From NCBI RefSeq assembly GCF_013778305.1, contig NZ_JACEIC010000001.1:845311-909310 (forward strand): 64,000 nucleotides of DNA. The letters are read 5' to 3'. The notes below the pieces were generated by a model, which ran no database searches, was not told the origin of the DNA, and saw only the letters and a program-made list of their open reading frames with translations. The position numbers and the translations under genes were made by a program. The DNA is from Nocardioides agri (GTDB taxonomy: Bacteria; Actinomycetota; Actinomycetes; Propionibacteriales; Nocardioidaceae). Below, piece by piece: positions 16,330 to 24,458 of the stretch; within the stretch, counting starts at the first letter, position 1; each line of letters starts with the position of its first letter.

Positions 16330-18687
16330 GTGACGGTCACAGAATCCCCCGGCAGGACCTCGATGCAGGTCCGCAAGCGCAACGGTGACAGCGAGCCCGT
16401 CGACGTCAACAAGATCGTCCGGGCGGTCGACCGGGTCGCCGGCGACCTGGCCGACGTCGACCCGATGCGGGTCGCCACCCGCACGATCAGCGGGCTGTAC
16501 GACGGCGCGACCACCGCGGAGCTCGACCGGCTGTCGATCCAGACGGCCGCCGAGATGATCGGCGAGGAGCCGCAGTACTCCCGGCTCGCCGCGCGGCTGC
16601 TGTCCGGCTACGTCGAGAAGGAGGTGCGCAACCAGGGCGTCGCCTCGTTCAGCCAGTCGGTGTCCATCGGCCACGCGGAGGGGCTGATCGGCGACGAGAC
16701 CGCGTCGTTCGTGAAGGACAACGCCCGCAAGCTCGACTTCGCGATCGACACCGACGCCGACCGGCGGTTCGAGTACTTCGGGCTCCGCACGGTCTACGAC
16801 CGCTACCTGCTGCGCCACCCCACGACCCGGCTGGTGATCGAGACCCCGCAGTACTTCCTGCTCCGGGTGGCCTGCGGGCTCGCGCAGAGCCCGGGCGAGG
16901 CGATCCGCTTCTACCGGCTGATGTCGTCGCTCGCCTACCTGCCGAGCAGTCCCACGCTCTTCAACTCCGGCACCCGGCACACGCAGATGTCCTCGTGCTA
17001 CCTCGTCGACAGCCCGCGCGACGACCTCGACTCGATCTACTCGCGCTACGGGCAGGTCGCGAAGCTGTCGAAGTTCGCCGGCGGCATCGGCATCGCGTTC
17101 TCCCGGGTCCGCTCCCGGGGCGCGCTGATCCGGGGCACCAACGGGCAGTCCAACGGCATCGTGCCGTTCCTGCGGACGCTCGACTCGTCGGTCGCCGCGG
17201 TCAACCAGGGCGGCCGCCGCAAGGGTGCCGCCTGCGTCTACCTCGAGCCGTGGCACCCGGACGTCGAGGAGTTCCTCGAGCTCCGCGACAACACCGGCGA
17301 GGACGCCCGGCGCACGCACAACCTCAACCTGGCCAACTGGATCCCCGACGAGTTCATGCGCCGGGTCGAGGCCGATGCGACCTGGTCGCTCATCGACCCC
17401 GACCAGGCGCCCGAGCTCCCAGACCTGTGGGGCGAGGCGTTCGACGCGGCCTACCGCCGGGCCGAGGAGGAGGGCCGCTACGTCCGGCAGGTCCCGGCGC
17501 GCGAGCTCTACGGGAAGATGATGCGCACGCTCGCGCAGACCGGCAACGGCTGGATGACCTTCAAGGACGCGGCCAACCGCACCTGCAACCAGACCAGCGA
17601 CGGCAGCGGTGGACCGGTCGTGCACCTCTCCAACCTCTGCACCGAGATCGTCGAGGTCTCCTCCGACGGCGAGACCGCGGTCTGCAACCTCGGGTCGGTC
17701 AACCTGGCGCAGCACGTCGGCCCTGACGGGATCGACTGGGAGAGGCTGCGCGAGACCGTGCGCACGGCGGTGCCGCTGCTCGACCGGGTCATCGACATCA
17801 ACTTCTACCCGAGCGGCGAGGCTGCGGCCTCCAACCCGCGCTGGCGACCGATCGGGCTCGGGCTGATGGGCCTGCAGGACGTGTTCTTCGCGCTCCGGCT
17901 GCCCTTCGACTCCGTCGACGCGCGGGAGCTGTCGACCCGGATCCAGGAGGAGATCTACCTGACCGCGCTCGAGGTCTCCTGCGACCTGGCCGAGCGCCAC
18001 GGCCCGCACCCGGCGTACGACGCGACGCGCGCCGCCCGCGGTGACCTCCAGCCGGACCTGTGGGGCGTGACGCCCACGCAGACCGAGCGCTGGGCGGCGC
18101 TGCGCGAGCGGGTCACCGAGCACGGGCTGCGCAACTCGCTGCTCGTCGCGATCGCCCCGACGGCCACGATCGCCTCAATCGCCGGCTGCTACGAGTGCAT
18201 CGAGCCGCAGGTGTCCAACCTCTTCAAGCGCGAGACGCTGTCGGGCGAGTTCCTCCAGGTCAACAGCGCCCTGGTCCGCGAGCTCAAGAGCCGCGGGCTG
18301 TGGACCCCGGAGGTCCGCGAGGACATCAAGCGCGCGGAGGGGTCGGTGCAGGGCGTGCACCAGCTGCCCGCCGAGGTCCGGTCGCTCTTCCGGACCGCCT
18401 GGGAGCTCCCGCAGCGGGCGCTCATCGACATGGCGGCCGCGCGCTCGCCGTACATCGACCAGAGCCAGTCGCTCAACCTCTTCATCGCCGGGCCGTCGAT
18501 CGGGAAGCTCTCGTCGATGTACCTGCACGCCTGGAAGTCCGGGCTGAAGACGACCTACTACCTGCGCTCGCGCCCCGCGACGCGCATCCAGCAGACGACC
18601 GTCTCCGCGGTCCCCATCACCGTCATCGACCAGGAGGCGCTCGCGTGCTCCCTGGAGAACCCCGAGAACTGCGAGGCCTGCCAGTGA
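16330..18687 (+). CDS. nrdA: Class Ia ribonucleotide reductase, alpha subunit
   Basis: This 785-aa catalytic subunit reduces ribonucleoside diphosphates to deoxy forms. An ATP-cone (residues about 8-95; QVRKRNGDSEPVDVNKIVRA) gives allosteric control of overall activity. The barrel carries the redox Cys in SSCYLVDS, the active-site loop NLCTEIVEVSS (Asn, Cys, Glu) and the partner Cys in CNLGSVNL. The C-terminal CEACQ tail is the pair reloaded by thioredoxin or glutaredoxin. The GTG at 16330 follows GAGGAGAG. It overlaps nrdB by 4 nt (GTGA). Transcription is probably controlled by NrdR, and the leader by the cobalamin riboswitch. A class II (nrdJ) reading is excluded by the coupled beta subunit and the class I sequence. 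Confidence 0.95.
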   Translation: MTVTESPGRTSMQVRKRNGDSEPVDVNKIVRAVDRVAGDLADVDPMRVATRTISGLYDGATTAELDRLSIQTAAEMIGEEPQYSRLAARLLSGYVEKEVRNQGVASFSQSVSIGHAEGLIGDETASFVKDNARKLDFAIDTDADRRFEYFGLRTVYDRYLLRHPTTRLVIETPQYFLLRVACGLAQSPGEAIRFYRLMSSLAYLPSSPTLFNSGTRHTQMSSCYLVDSPRDDLDSIYSRYGQVAKLSKFAGGIGIAFSRVRSRGALIRGTNGQSNGIVPFLRTLDSSVAAVNQGGRRKGAACVYLEPWHPDVEEFLELRDNTGEDARRTHNLNLANWIPDEFMRRVEADATWSLIDPDQAPELPDLWGEAFDAAYRRAEEEGRYVRQVPARELYGKMMRTLAQTGNGWMTFKDAANRTCNQTSDGSGGPVVHLSNLCTEIVEVSSDGETAVCNLGSVNLAQHVGPDGIDWERLRETVRTAVPLLDRVIDINFYPSGEAAASNPRWRPIGLGLMGLQDVFFALRLPFDSVDARELSTRIQEEIYLTALEVSCDLAERHGPHPAYDATRAARGDLQPDLWGVTPTQTERWAALRERVTEHGLRNSLLVAIAPTATIASIAGCYECIEPQVSNLFKRETLSGEFLQVNSALVRELKSRGLWTPEVREDIKRAEGSVQGVHQLPAEVRSLFRTAWELPQRALIDMAAARSPYIDQSQSLNLFIAGPSIGKLSSMYLHAWKSGLKTTYYLRSRPATRIQQTTVSAVPITVIDQEALACSLENPENCEACQ

Positions 18688-19706
18688 CCATCACGCACCA
18701 GAACACGACGATGCTGCTCGACCCGGGCATGAACCTGACCCTGCGGCCGATGCGCTACCCGCACTTCTACGACCGCTACCGCGACGCGATCAAGAACACC
18801 TGGACCGTCGAGGAGGTCGACCTGCACTCCGACCTCAAGGACCTGCACCGGCTCAGCGACGCCGAGCGGCACCTGGTCTCGCGGCTGGTCGCGTTCTTCG
18901 CCACCGGCGACACGATCGTGGCCAACAACCTGGTGCTCAACCTCTACCAGCACATCAACTCACCGGAGGGACGCCTCTACCTCTCCCGCCAGCTGTTCGA
19001 AGAGGCGGTGCACGTGCAGTTCTACCTGACCTTGCTCGACACCTACGTCCCCGACGAGGCGGAGCGGCACGAGGCGTTCGCCGCGGTCGACAACATCCCG
19101 TCGATCAAGGCCAAGGCGGACTTCTGCTTCCGCTGGATCGACTCCGTCTTCGACCTCGACGCCCTGGAGACCCAGGAGCACCGGCGGAAGTTCCTGCTCA
19201 ACCTGATCTGCTTCGCGGCGGTCATCGAGGGCCTCTTCTTCTACGGCGCCTTCGCCTACGTCTACTTCCTGCGGTCCCGGGGCCTGCTCAACGGCCTGGC
19301 CTCGGGCACCAACTGGGTCTTCCGCGACGAGTCCATGCACATGGCCTTCGCCTTCGACGTCGTCGACACGGTCCGGGCCGAGGAGCCGGAGCTCTTCGAC
19401 GACGAGCTGGCCGCCCAGGTGCGGCAGATGCTGATCGACGGCGTCGACGCGGAGGCGCAGTTCGCCGAGGACCTCCTCGGCGGCGGCGTCGCCGGCCTCT
19501 CGACCGCGGATATGCGCGCCTACCTCGAGTACGTCGCCGACCGGCGGATGGAGCGGCTCGACCTCGAGCCGATCTACGGCTCCAGGAACCCGCTCGCGTT
19601 CATGGAGCTCCAGGACGTCCAGGAGCTCTCGAACTTCTTCGAGCGCAAGGTCTCCGCCTACCAGGTCGGCGTGTCCGGGGCCGTCGGCTTCGACGAGGAG
19701 TTCTGA
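18684..19706 (+). CDS. nrdB: Class Ia ribonucleotide reductase, beta subunit
   Basis: This 340-aa radical-generating subunit has a four-helix ferritin-like fold. Metal ligands are visible in FFATGDTIVANN (Asp), FEEAVHVQFY (Glu and His), VIEGLFFYGAF (Glu) and RDESMHMAF (Glu and His). The Tyr four residues after the EExxH His is in place for the stable radical, so it belongs with Tyr-radical enzymes rather than the Tyr-less Chlamydia type. The C-terminus ends in acidic VGFDEEF, the usual peptide that docks to NrdA. The GTG start sits inside the nrdA stop (GTGA). No third gene equivalent to nrdS follows; a strong hairpin ends the operon. Confidence 0.95.
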   Translation: MTITHQNTTMLLDPGMNLTLRPMRYPHFYDRYRDAIKNTWTVEEVDLHSDLKDLHRLSDAERHLVSRLVAFFATGDTIVANNLVLNLYQHINSPEGRLYLSRQLFEEAVHVQFYLTLLDTYVPDEAERHEAFAAVDNIPSIKAKADFCFRWIDSVFDLDALETQEHRRKFLLNLICFAAVIEGLFFYGAFAYVYFLRSRGLLNGLASGTNWVFRDESMHMAFAFDVVDTVRAEEPELFDDELAAQVRQMLIDGVDAEAQFAEDLLGGGVAGLSTADMRAYLEYVADRRMERLDLEPIYGSRNPLAFMELQDVQELSNFFERKVSAYQVGVSGAVGFDEEF

Positions 19707-19711
19707 TCCGA

Positions 19712-19754
19712 CCGGTGTCGGCGGGACCGCCAGCGGGCGGTCCGCCGGCGCCGG
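19712..19754. terminator. Strong bidirectional hairpin
   Basis: A long GC-rich inverted repeat (CCGGTGTCGGCGGGACCGCC against GGCGGTCCGCCGGCGCCGG, one bulge and two mismatches) with an AGCG loop fills the gap between the convergent nrdB and cobU genes. Confidence 0.65.
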
Positions 19755-19760
19755 TGGAGG

Positions 19761-20270
19761 TCAGAGGCGCAGCACCCGCCCGGACACGACCAGGTGCACC
19801 TCGTCGCAGGCCTCCGCGAAGCGCACGTTGGCCTCCCCCAGGAGGTCCCGGAACAGCCGGCCCGAGCGGTGCTCGGGGACGACGCCCCAACCGACCTCGT
19901 TGGTCACCAGCACCACGCCGTCGTGCAGCTCGCCGATCGCGGAGTCCACCTGCTCCTCGACGTACGCCGAGACGTCCTCGGTGCGCGCGTCCCACAGGCC
20001 GGCGTCGTCGATCAGCCGGGTCAACCAGGTGCCGAGGCAGTCGACGAGCACCGGGCCGGGCGTGCCCAGTGCCGCGGTGAGGTCGCCGGTCTCCAGCGTC
20101 GTCCAGTGCGCGGGGCGGCGCGCGCGGTGCCGGGCGACCCGCGCGGCCCAGTCGGCGTCGTCGCGGACCGGGCCGGGCGCCACGTAGGTGACCGCCTGCC
20201 GATCTGCGAGCAGCGACTCGGCGTGCCGCGACTTGCCCGACCGCACCCCGCCGGTGACCAGGACCCTCAT
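19761..20270 (-). CDS. cobU: Adenosylcobinamide kinase/guanylyltransferase
   Basis: This 169-aa enzyme phosphorylates adenosylcobinamide and transfers GMP to it, a late step of B12 nucleotide-loop assembly and salvage. The P-loop is GGVRSGKS (residues 7-14). WAARVARHRARRP and TTLETGDL follow the usual CobU order, then VLVDCLGTWL and VLVTNEVGWGVVP (Walker B-like and NEVG motifs). The length is normal for the family. Its ATG overlaps the stop of the upstream RNA ligase-like gene (ATGA), so it is the last gene of a three-gene operon with cobF. Confidence 0.92.
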   Translation of the reverse strand: MRVLVTGGVRSGKSRHAESLLADRQAVTYVAPGPVRDDADWAARVARHRARRPAHWTTLETGDLTAALGTPGPVLVDCLGTWLTRLIDDAGLWDARTEDVSAYVEEQVDSAIGELHDGVVLVTNEVGWGVVPEHRSGRLFRDLLGEANVRFAEACDEVHLVVSGRVLRL

Positions 20271-20788
20271 GACGCACCCAGCTTCCACTCGGAGAGCACC
20301 CGGCAGTCGTGGTTGGCGTAGCGGTGCAGCGCGATCCGGTCGGCCCGGCAGCGGGCCGGCAGCGTCCCGGCCAGGGCCGCCTCGACGGTGGCGGCGTCGA
20401 TGCCGTCGCCGCGCTGGTCGAGGGTGAGGTGCGGCACCGGGTCCGGGTAGGCGCCGGCGTACGGCGGGCACTGCGGGAAGGCCGCCACGAGCCGCGCGGT
20501 GAGCGCGCGGAACGCCGCATCGGGCGCCGGCCGCAGGTGCAGCAGGCCGTCGGGGAACTCCTCGACCCGGGTCAGCTCGAAGTCGAACGGCGCGGCCGCG
20601 GCGGCGACGGCGCCGACCCGACGCAGGTCGGCGTCGCCGGGGTCGTCGAGGAACGGGCCGAGCACCGTGATGTGGGCGTGCACGAAGTCGGGGTCGGTGG
20701 AGAGGAAGGACGCGTCGTAGTGGCGGGTGCGGCCGCGCACGAACTCCTCGAACTCGGGCACCGGCACGAGCAGCACGGTGTGCGCCAT
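20267..20788 (-). CDS. 2'-5' RNA ligase-like phosphoesterase
   Basis: This 173-aa protein is of the two-histidine phosphoesterase superfamily. The two HxT motifs are HAHITVLGPF (near residue 40) and PHLTLDQ (near 122). Known members seal or hydrolyse 2'-5' RNA linkages or open cyclic phosphodiesters. It sits between cobF and cobU with one-base (TGATG) and four-base (ATGA) overlaps. It is therefore produced with two B12 enzymes, which hints at a role in cobalamin nucleotide handling or salvage. That role is inference from context only. The C-terminus (HRYANHDCRVLSEWKLG) is typical of the family. Confidence 0.85.
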   Translation of the reverse strand: MAHTVLLVPVPEFEEFVRGRTRHYDASFLSTDPDFVHAHITVLGPFLDDPGDADLRRVGAVAAAAAPFDFELTRVEEFPDGLLHLRPAPDAAFRALTARLVAAFPQCPPYAGAYPDPVPHLTLDQRGDGIDAATVEAALAGTLPARCRADRIALHRYANHDCRVLSEWKLGAS

Positions 20789-21483
20789 CACGCCTCCCGG
20801 CGGAGCAGGAAGATGTCCATGATCCAGCCGGCCCGCTCGGCCACGCGGTTGCGCGCGGTGTGGATGTCGGGCAGCACCGTCGCGACCCGGCCGGCGACGA
20901 GCTCCTCGTGGGCTGTGCCGAGGTTGGCGCCCCACCAGATCGACCAGTCGTCGAGCCCGGGCAGGTCGATCACGCGGTTGAGCATCACGACGACATTCTC
21001 CTGCCCCTGGGCCACGGCGGCGGCGAGCGCGCGGCCGCTGGTCAGGTGCAGCGGCTCCCCCACCTCGTGCAGCACGAGCCGGTGGCGGGCGGCGAGCAGC
21101 TGGACCGCCGAGATCCCGGGGACGACGTCCATCTCGACGTCGAGGCCGGGCAGCGAGCGCAGGATCGGGATGGTGGAGTCGTAGAACGCCGGGTCGCCCC
21201 ACACCAGCAGCCCGGCCACCCCGGAGCGCGACCGCAGGGCGGTCGCCATGGCCTCGGGCACCGCGTCGGGGTCCTCGATGCGCACGATGGTCGGCGGGCG
21301 GGTGAGGTGCCGGTCGAGCAGCCGGTCGCGGGCGGTCACGAGCGGGTCGGGCATCCCTCCGCAGGAGGAGCGGTCGGTCACGATGAAGTAGTCGACCGAG
21401 CGCATCGCCTCGACCGCCGCCAGCGTGACCTGCTCGGGGTCGCCGGGACCGACGCCGATCACCCGGACCCGTCTGCTCTCCAC
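20788..21483 (-). CDS. cobF: Precorrin-6A synthase (deacetylating)
   Basis: This 231-aa protein belongs to the tetrapyrrole methylase family. It methylates precorrin-5 at C1 with loss of the acetyl group, a step of the aerobic cobalamin pathway. The N-terminal VRVIGVGPGDPEQVTL is the SAM-binding loop. CobF-specific segments are DYFIVTDRSSCGG, LVWGDPAFYDSTIPILR and VVPGISAVQLLAARH. The start is GTG at 21483 with a poor ribosome site. It is the first gene of a cobF, RNA ligase-like, cobU operon. It faces the siderophore-interaction gene across an iron box, so iron control of this operon is also possible. Confidence 0.93.
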   Translation of the reverse strand: MESRRVRVIGVGPGDPEQVTLAAVEAMRSVDYFIVTDRSSCGGMPDPLVTARDRLLDRHLTRPPTIVRIEDPDAVPEAMATALRSRSGVAGLLVWGDPAFYDSTIPILRSLPGLDVEMDVVPGISAVQLLAARHRLVLHEVGEPLHLTSGRALAAAVAQGQENVVVMLNRVIDLPGLDDWSIWWGANLGTAHEELVAGRVATVLPDIHTARNRVAERAGWIMDIFLLRREA

Positions 21484-21587
21484 AGCCGGAGCCTGCCACA
21501 GCTGGCGTCCCGGCCAGGCTCTCCTGAGCTCGGCGTGGGCGCCGCAGGCGGAGACCGGTGCGACACAGCGATGCGGCGGTCCTGGCA

Positions 21588-21605
21588 GGTAAGGGTAGCC
21601 TTACC
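21588..21605. promoter_or_regulatory. Iron box (DmdR/IdeR-type operator)
   Basis: GGTAAGG and CCTTACC form a perfect 7-4-7 inverted repeat (spacer GTAG). It matches the half-sites of actinobacterial DtxR/IdeR/DmdR iron boxes, 27 nt before the siderophore-interacting protein start. Repression under iron-replete conditions is predicted. Confidence 0.7.
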
Positions 21606-21632
21606 GGACGACGCCGACAGAAGGGGGCCCGG

Positions 21633-22442
21633 ATGCCCGCGTGGCACGGACAGGTCGAGAGCACGGAGTGGCTGACGCCCACGCTGGTGCGCGTGGTGCT
21701 GGGTGGTCCCGGCCTGCAGGGCTTCGCGGTCCCCGACGACACCGACACCTACGTCAACGTCGCGATCCCGCCGGCCGGCGCGGCGTACGGCGGTGCCTTC
21801 TCGCCCGCCGAGGTGAAGGACGCCCACCCGAAGGAGCTGTGGCCGGTGCGCCGCCGCTACACCGTCCGCGGCTGGGACGCCGCCGCCGGCCTGCTGACGC
21901 TCGACTTCGTCGTGCACGGCGACCAGGGCGTGGCCGGCCCCTGGGCGGCGCGGGCCGCGGCCGGCGACGTGCTGGTGTTCGAGGGCCCGGGCAGCGGCTA
22001 CTGCCCCGACCCGGAGGCCGACTGGCACCTGCTGGTCGGCGACGAGTCGGCGCTGCCCGCCATCGCGGCCTCGCTCGAGGCGATGCCCGCGGGCACGCGC
22101 GCCGTGGTGCGCCTGGTCTGCGACGGGCCCGAGCACGAGGTGCCGCTGGCCTGCGCCGGCGACCTCGACCTCGGGTGGCTGCACCGCACCGGTGCCGTGG
22201 ACGACGTCGACCTGCTGGCCGACGCGGTCGCCGACCTGGACTGGCCGGCCGGCCGGGTGCAGGCGTTCGTCCACGGTGAGGCCGGCGAGATCCGCGCGAT
22301 CCGCCGGCACCTGCTCGCCGACCGGCGGCTGGACCGCAGCAGCATGTCCTGCTCGCCGTACTGGCGGCGCGAGACGACCGACGAGGCGTGGCGCGCGGTC
22401 AAGCGGGACTTCGTGGCCGAGATGGAGGCCGACGTCGCCTGA
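21633..22442 (+). CDS. Siderophore-interacting protein (ferric-siderophore reductase)
   Basis: This 269-aa FAD-dependent reductase releases iron from imported ferric siderophores in the cytosol. The FAD-binding beta-barrel ends in VRRRYTVRGWD. The middle motif DFVVHGDQGVAGPWA and the NAD(P)H-binding LLVGDESALPAIAASLEAMP are signature elements of the SIP family. QAFVHGEAGEIRAIRRHL and SPYWRRETTDEAW near the C-terminus complete the match. It stands alone behind an iron box, with no siderophore biosynthesis or transport gene in the window, so it probably serves siderophores imported by systems elsewhere. Confidence 0.93.
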   Translation: MPAWHGQVESTEWLTPTLVRVVLGGPGLQGFAVPDDTDTYVNVAIPPAGAAYGGAFSPAEVKDAHPKELWPVRRRYTVRGWDAAAGLLTLDFVVHGDQGVAGPWAARAAAGDVLVFEGPGSGYCPDPEADWHLLVGDESALPAIAASLEAMPAGTRAVVRLVCDGPEHEVPLACAGDLDLGWLHRTGAVDDVDLLADAVADLDWPAGRVQAFVHGEAGEIRAIRRHLLADRRLDRSSMSCSPYWRRETTDEAWRAVKRDFVAEMEADVA

Positions 22443-22463
22443 CGCCGGCCTCCCCTGCGGCGA

Positions 22464-23612
22464 TCAGTCGTAGACGATGACGCCGCGGATGTTCTTGCCG
22501 TCGCGCATGTCCTGGTAGCCCTGGTTGATCTCGTCGAGCGTGTACGTCGTGGTGACCATCTCGTCGAGCTTGAGCCGACCGTCCATGTAGAGGTCGAGCA
22601 GGCGCGGGATGTCGTAGCGCGGGTTGGCGTTGCCGAAGATGCAGCCGACGAGCTCCTTGCGCATCATCGACATCTCGAAGAGGTTGAGCTTCACGTCGTC
22701 GGCCATCATGTTCGCCACGGCCGTGACGACGCCGCGGCCGGCCTTCTTGACCAGGCTCATCATCGGGGCGATGAGGTCGCCGGTGGCCAGGCCCACGGCG
22801 AGGATCGCCTTGTCGGCCATCGCGCCCTGGGTGATCTCGCTGATCAGCGGCTGGGCGTCGACCATCGAGGCGGCCGCGTGGGTCGCGCCGAGGGTGAGCG
22901 CCTTCTCGCGCTTCCAGTCGACCGGGTCGATCGCGATCACGTGCCGGGCGCCGGCCATGGCCGCGCCCTGCACCGCGCTCATGCCGATGCCGCCGAGGCC
23001 CACCACGGCCACGGACTCGCCGGACTGCACGTCGGCGGCGTACACCGACGAGCCCCAGCCGGTCGTGACGCCACAGCCCACGAGCGCGGCGCGCTCGAGC
23101 GGGACGTCCTTGCGGATCTTCACCGCGGAGTCCACGTTGACGACCGTGTAGGGCGAGAACGTGCCCAGGCCCACCATGATCCCCAGGTCCTTGCCGTCCT
23201 TGGAGTGGTGGCGGTAGGAGAAGTCGCTCAGCTGCATGCCGGAGAGCAGGAACGCGCCGAGGTCGCAGAGGTGCTGGTGGCCGGTCGAGCAGGACGGGCA
23301 CCTGCCGCACGACGGGATGAAGCTGAAGACGACGTGGTCGCCGACCTCGAAGCCGACCGTGTCCGGCCCGACCTCCTCGACGACGCCGGCGCCCTCGTGG
23401 CCGCCGATCACCGGGAACTGCTTGAGCCCGAAGGCCTCGGCGAGCTCCGGGTCGAGGACCATGTCACCGGTGACCATGTGCTCGTCGGAGTGGCAGAGGC
23501 CGGAGGCGGCCAGCTTGACGAGGATCTCGCCTCGCTTCGGCGGATCGAGCTCGATGTCCTCCACACTCCAGTCGGTGTGCGGCTCCCACAAGATGGCGGC
23601 GCGGGTCTTCAT
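22464..23612 (-). CDS. NDMA-dependent alcohol dehydrogenase (MDR family)
   Basis: This 382-aa zinc alcohol dehydrogenase is of the actinobacterial class assayed with N,N-dimethyl-p-nitrosoaniline, whose nicotinamide cofactor is tightly bound. The catalytic zinc region is GLCHSDEH with GGHEGAG. The structural zinc loop is CGRCPSC with a later Cys in HQHLC, and the Rossmann motif is VVGLGGIGMSAVQGAAM. GAGGAG precedes the ATG. It probably oxidises an alcohol during catabolism. A KstR-like palindrome lies 46 nt upstream of the start, suggesting TetR-type control linked to lipid or sterol metabolism. It is a separate unit from the SDR upstream. Confidence 0.92.
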   Translation of the reverse strand: MKTRAAILWEPHTDWSVEDIELDPPKRGEILVKLAASGLCHSDEHMVTGDMVLDPELAEAFGLKQFPVIGGHEGAGVVEEVGPDTVGFEVGDHVVFSFIPSCGRCPSCSTGHQHLCDLGAFLLSGMQLSDFSYRHHSKDGKDLGIMVGLGTFSPYTVVNVDSAVKIRKDVPLERAALVGCGVTTGWGSSVYAADVQSGESVAVVGLGGIGMSAVQGAAMAGARHVIAIDPVDWKREKALTLGATHAAASMVDAQPLISEITQGAMADKAILAVGLATGDLIAPMMSLVKKAGRGVVTAVANMMADDVKLNLFEMSMMRKELVGCIFGNANPRYDIPRLLDLYMDGRLKLDEMVTTTYTLDEINQGYQDMRDGKNIRGVIVYD

Positions 23613-23657
23613 GCTGGCTGGCTCCTCGGGACGATGGCGCGCGAGTCTGGACGGAAC

Positions 23658-23671
23658 TAGAACGCGTTCTT
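23658..23671. promoter_or_regulatory. KstR/TetR-like operator
   Basis: TAGAACGCGTTCTT contains the perfect palindrome AGAACGCGTTCT. It fits the KstR consensus TNNAACNNGTTNNA at every fixed position but the last. It sits 46 nt before the alcohol dehydrogenase start. Confidence 0.5.
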
Positions 23672-23726
23672 GCCCTGCAAGGTAGCCCGCGGGTGGCGCT
23701 CCTGTCAGCGCCCTGGGTGAAACTCG

Positions 23727-24458
23727 TCACAGGAGATTGAGGCCGCCGTCGAGCACCACGACCTCGCCGGTCAGGTAGTCGCTCGCCGCGAGGTCGGCCA
23801 CCAGGCCCGCCACGTCCGCGGGGGTCGCGGCACGGCGCATCGGCGAGCGCTCGCGCCACAGCTCCTGCGCGGCGGTCCAGTCGGCGGTCAGCGGCGTGTC
23901 CACGAGGCCGGGGGCGACCGCGTTGACGCGGACCTCCGGACCCAGCGCCGCGGCGAGCAGCCGGGTCACGTGGTTGAGGCCGGCCTTGCTGGCGGCGTAC
24001 GGGATCGAGGAGCCCTTGGGCCGCACGCCCGCGTGGCTGGTCACGTTGACGACGCAGCCCCGGCTCTCGCGGAGGTACGGCGCCGCCGCGGTCGCCAGCG
24101 CGAACGGGCTGATCAGGTTGACCTCGAGCACGTCGCGCCACTCCTGAGGGGTCGCCGCGGCGAGGTCGGCGTGCGGGATCGGCCGGCTGACGCCCGCGTT
24201 GTTGACCAGCACGTCGAGCCGGCCGAGGTCGGCCAGCGCGGCGCCGACGGTCGCGAGCGCCGCGTCGGCGTCGGAGAGGTCGGCCTGCAGGTAGCGACCG
24301 CCGAGCTCCGCCGCGAGCCGCTCCCCCGTCTCCACGCTGCTGCCGGAGTGGACGACCACCAGGAACCCGTCACCGGCGAGCCGGCGCGCGATCGCCTCAC
24401 CGATGCCGGAGGTGCTGCCGGTGACGAGCGCGACGGGCTGATCCAGAGGCTGGGTCAT
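23727..24458 (-). CDS. SDR-family oxidoreductase
   Basis: This 243-aa classical short-chain dehydrogenase has the cofactor loop VTGSTSGIGEAIAR (about 12-25), NNAGVSRP, the catalytic Ser in NVTSHAGV, and YAASK with the catalytic Tyr and Lys. The C-terminal YLTGEVVVLDGG is the usual end. The acidic/polar pattern after the first strand (VVVHSGSS) suggests NADP(H). The substrate is unknown; FabG-like 3-oxoacyl reductase activity is one possibility. Its ATG overlaps the stop of the upstream phosphatase gene (ATGA), so the two are made together. Confidence 0.9.
   Translation of the reverse strand: MTQPLDQPVALVTGSTSGIGEAIARRLAGDGFLVVVHSGSSVETGERLAAELGGRYLQADLSDADAALATVGAALADLGRLDVLVNNAGVSRPIPHADLAAATPQEWRDVLEVNLISPFALATAAAPYLRESRGCVVNVTSHAGVRPKGSSIPYAASKAGLNHVTRLLAAALGPEVRVNAVAPGLVDTPLTADWTAAQELWRERSPMRRAATPADVAGLVADLAASDYLTGEVVVLDGGLNLL

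Noticed and set aside
16330..18687. B12-dependent class II reductase (nrdJ), as suggested by the riboswitch
   Set aside because: The gene has class I active-site motifs and a CEACQ tail and is coupled to a Tyr-radical beta subunit. A riboswitch that represses the class Ia enzyme is the known logic.
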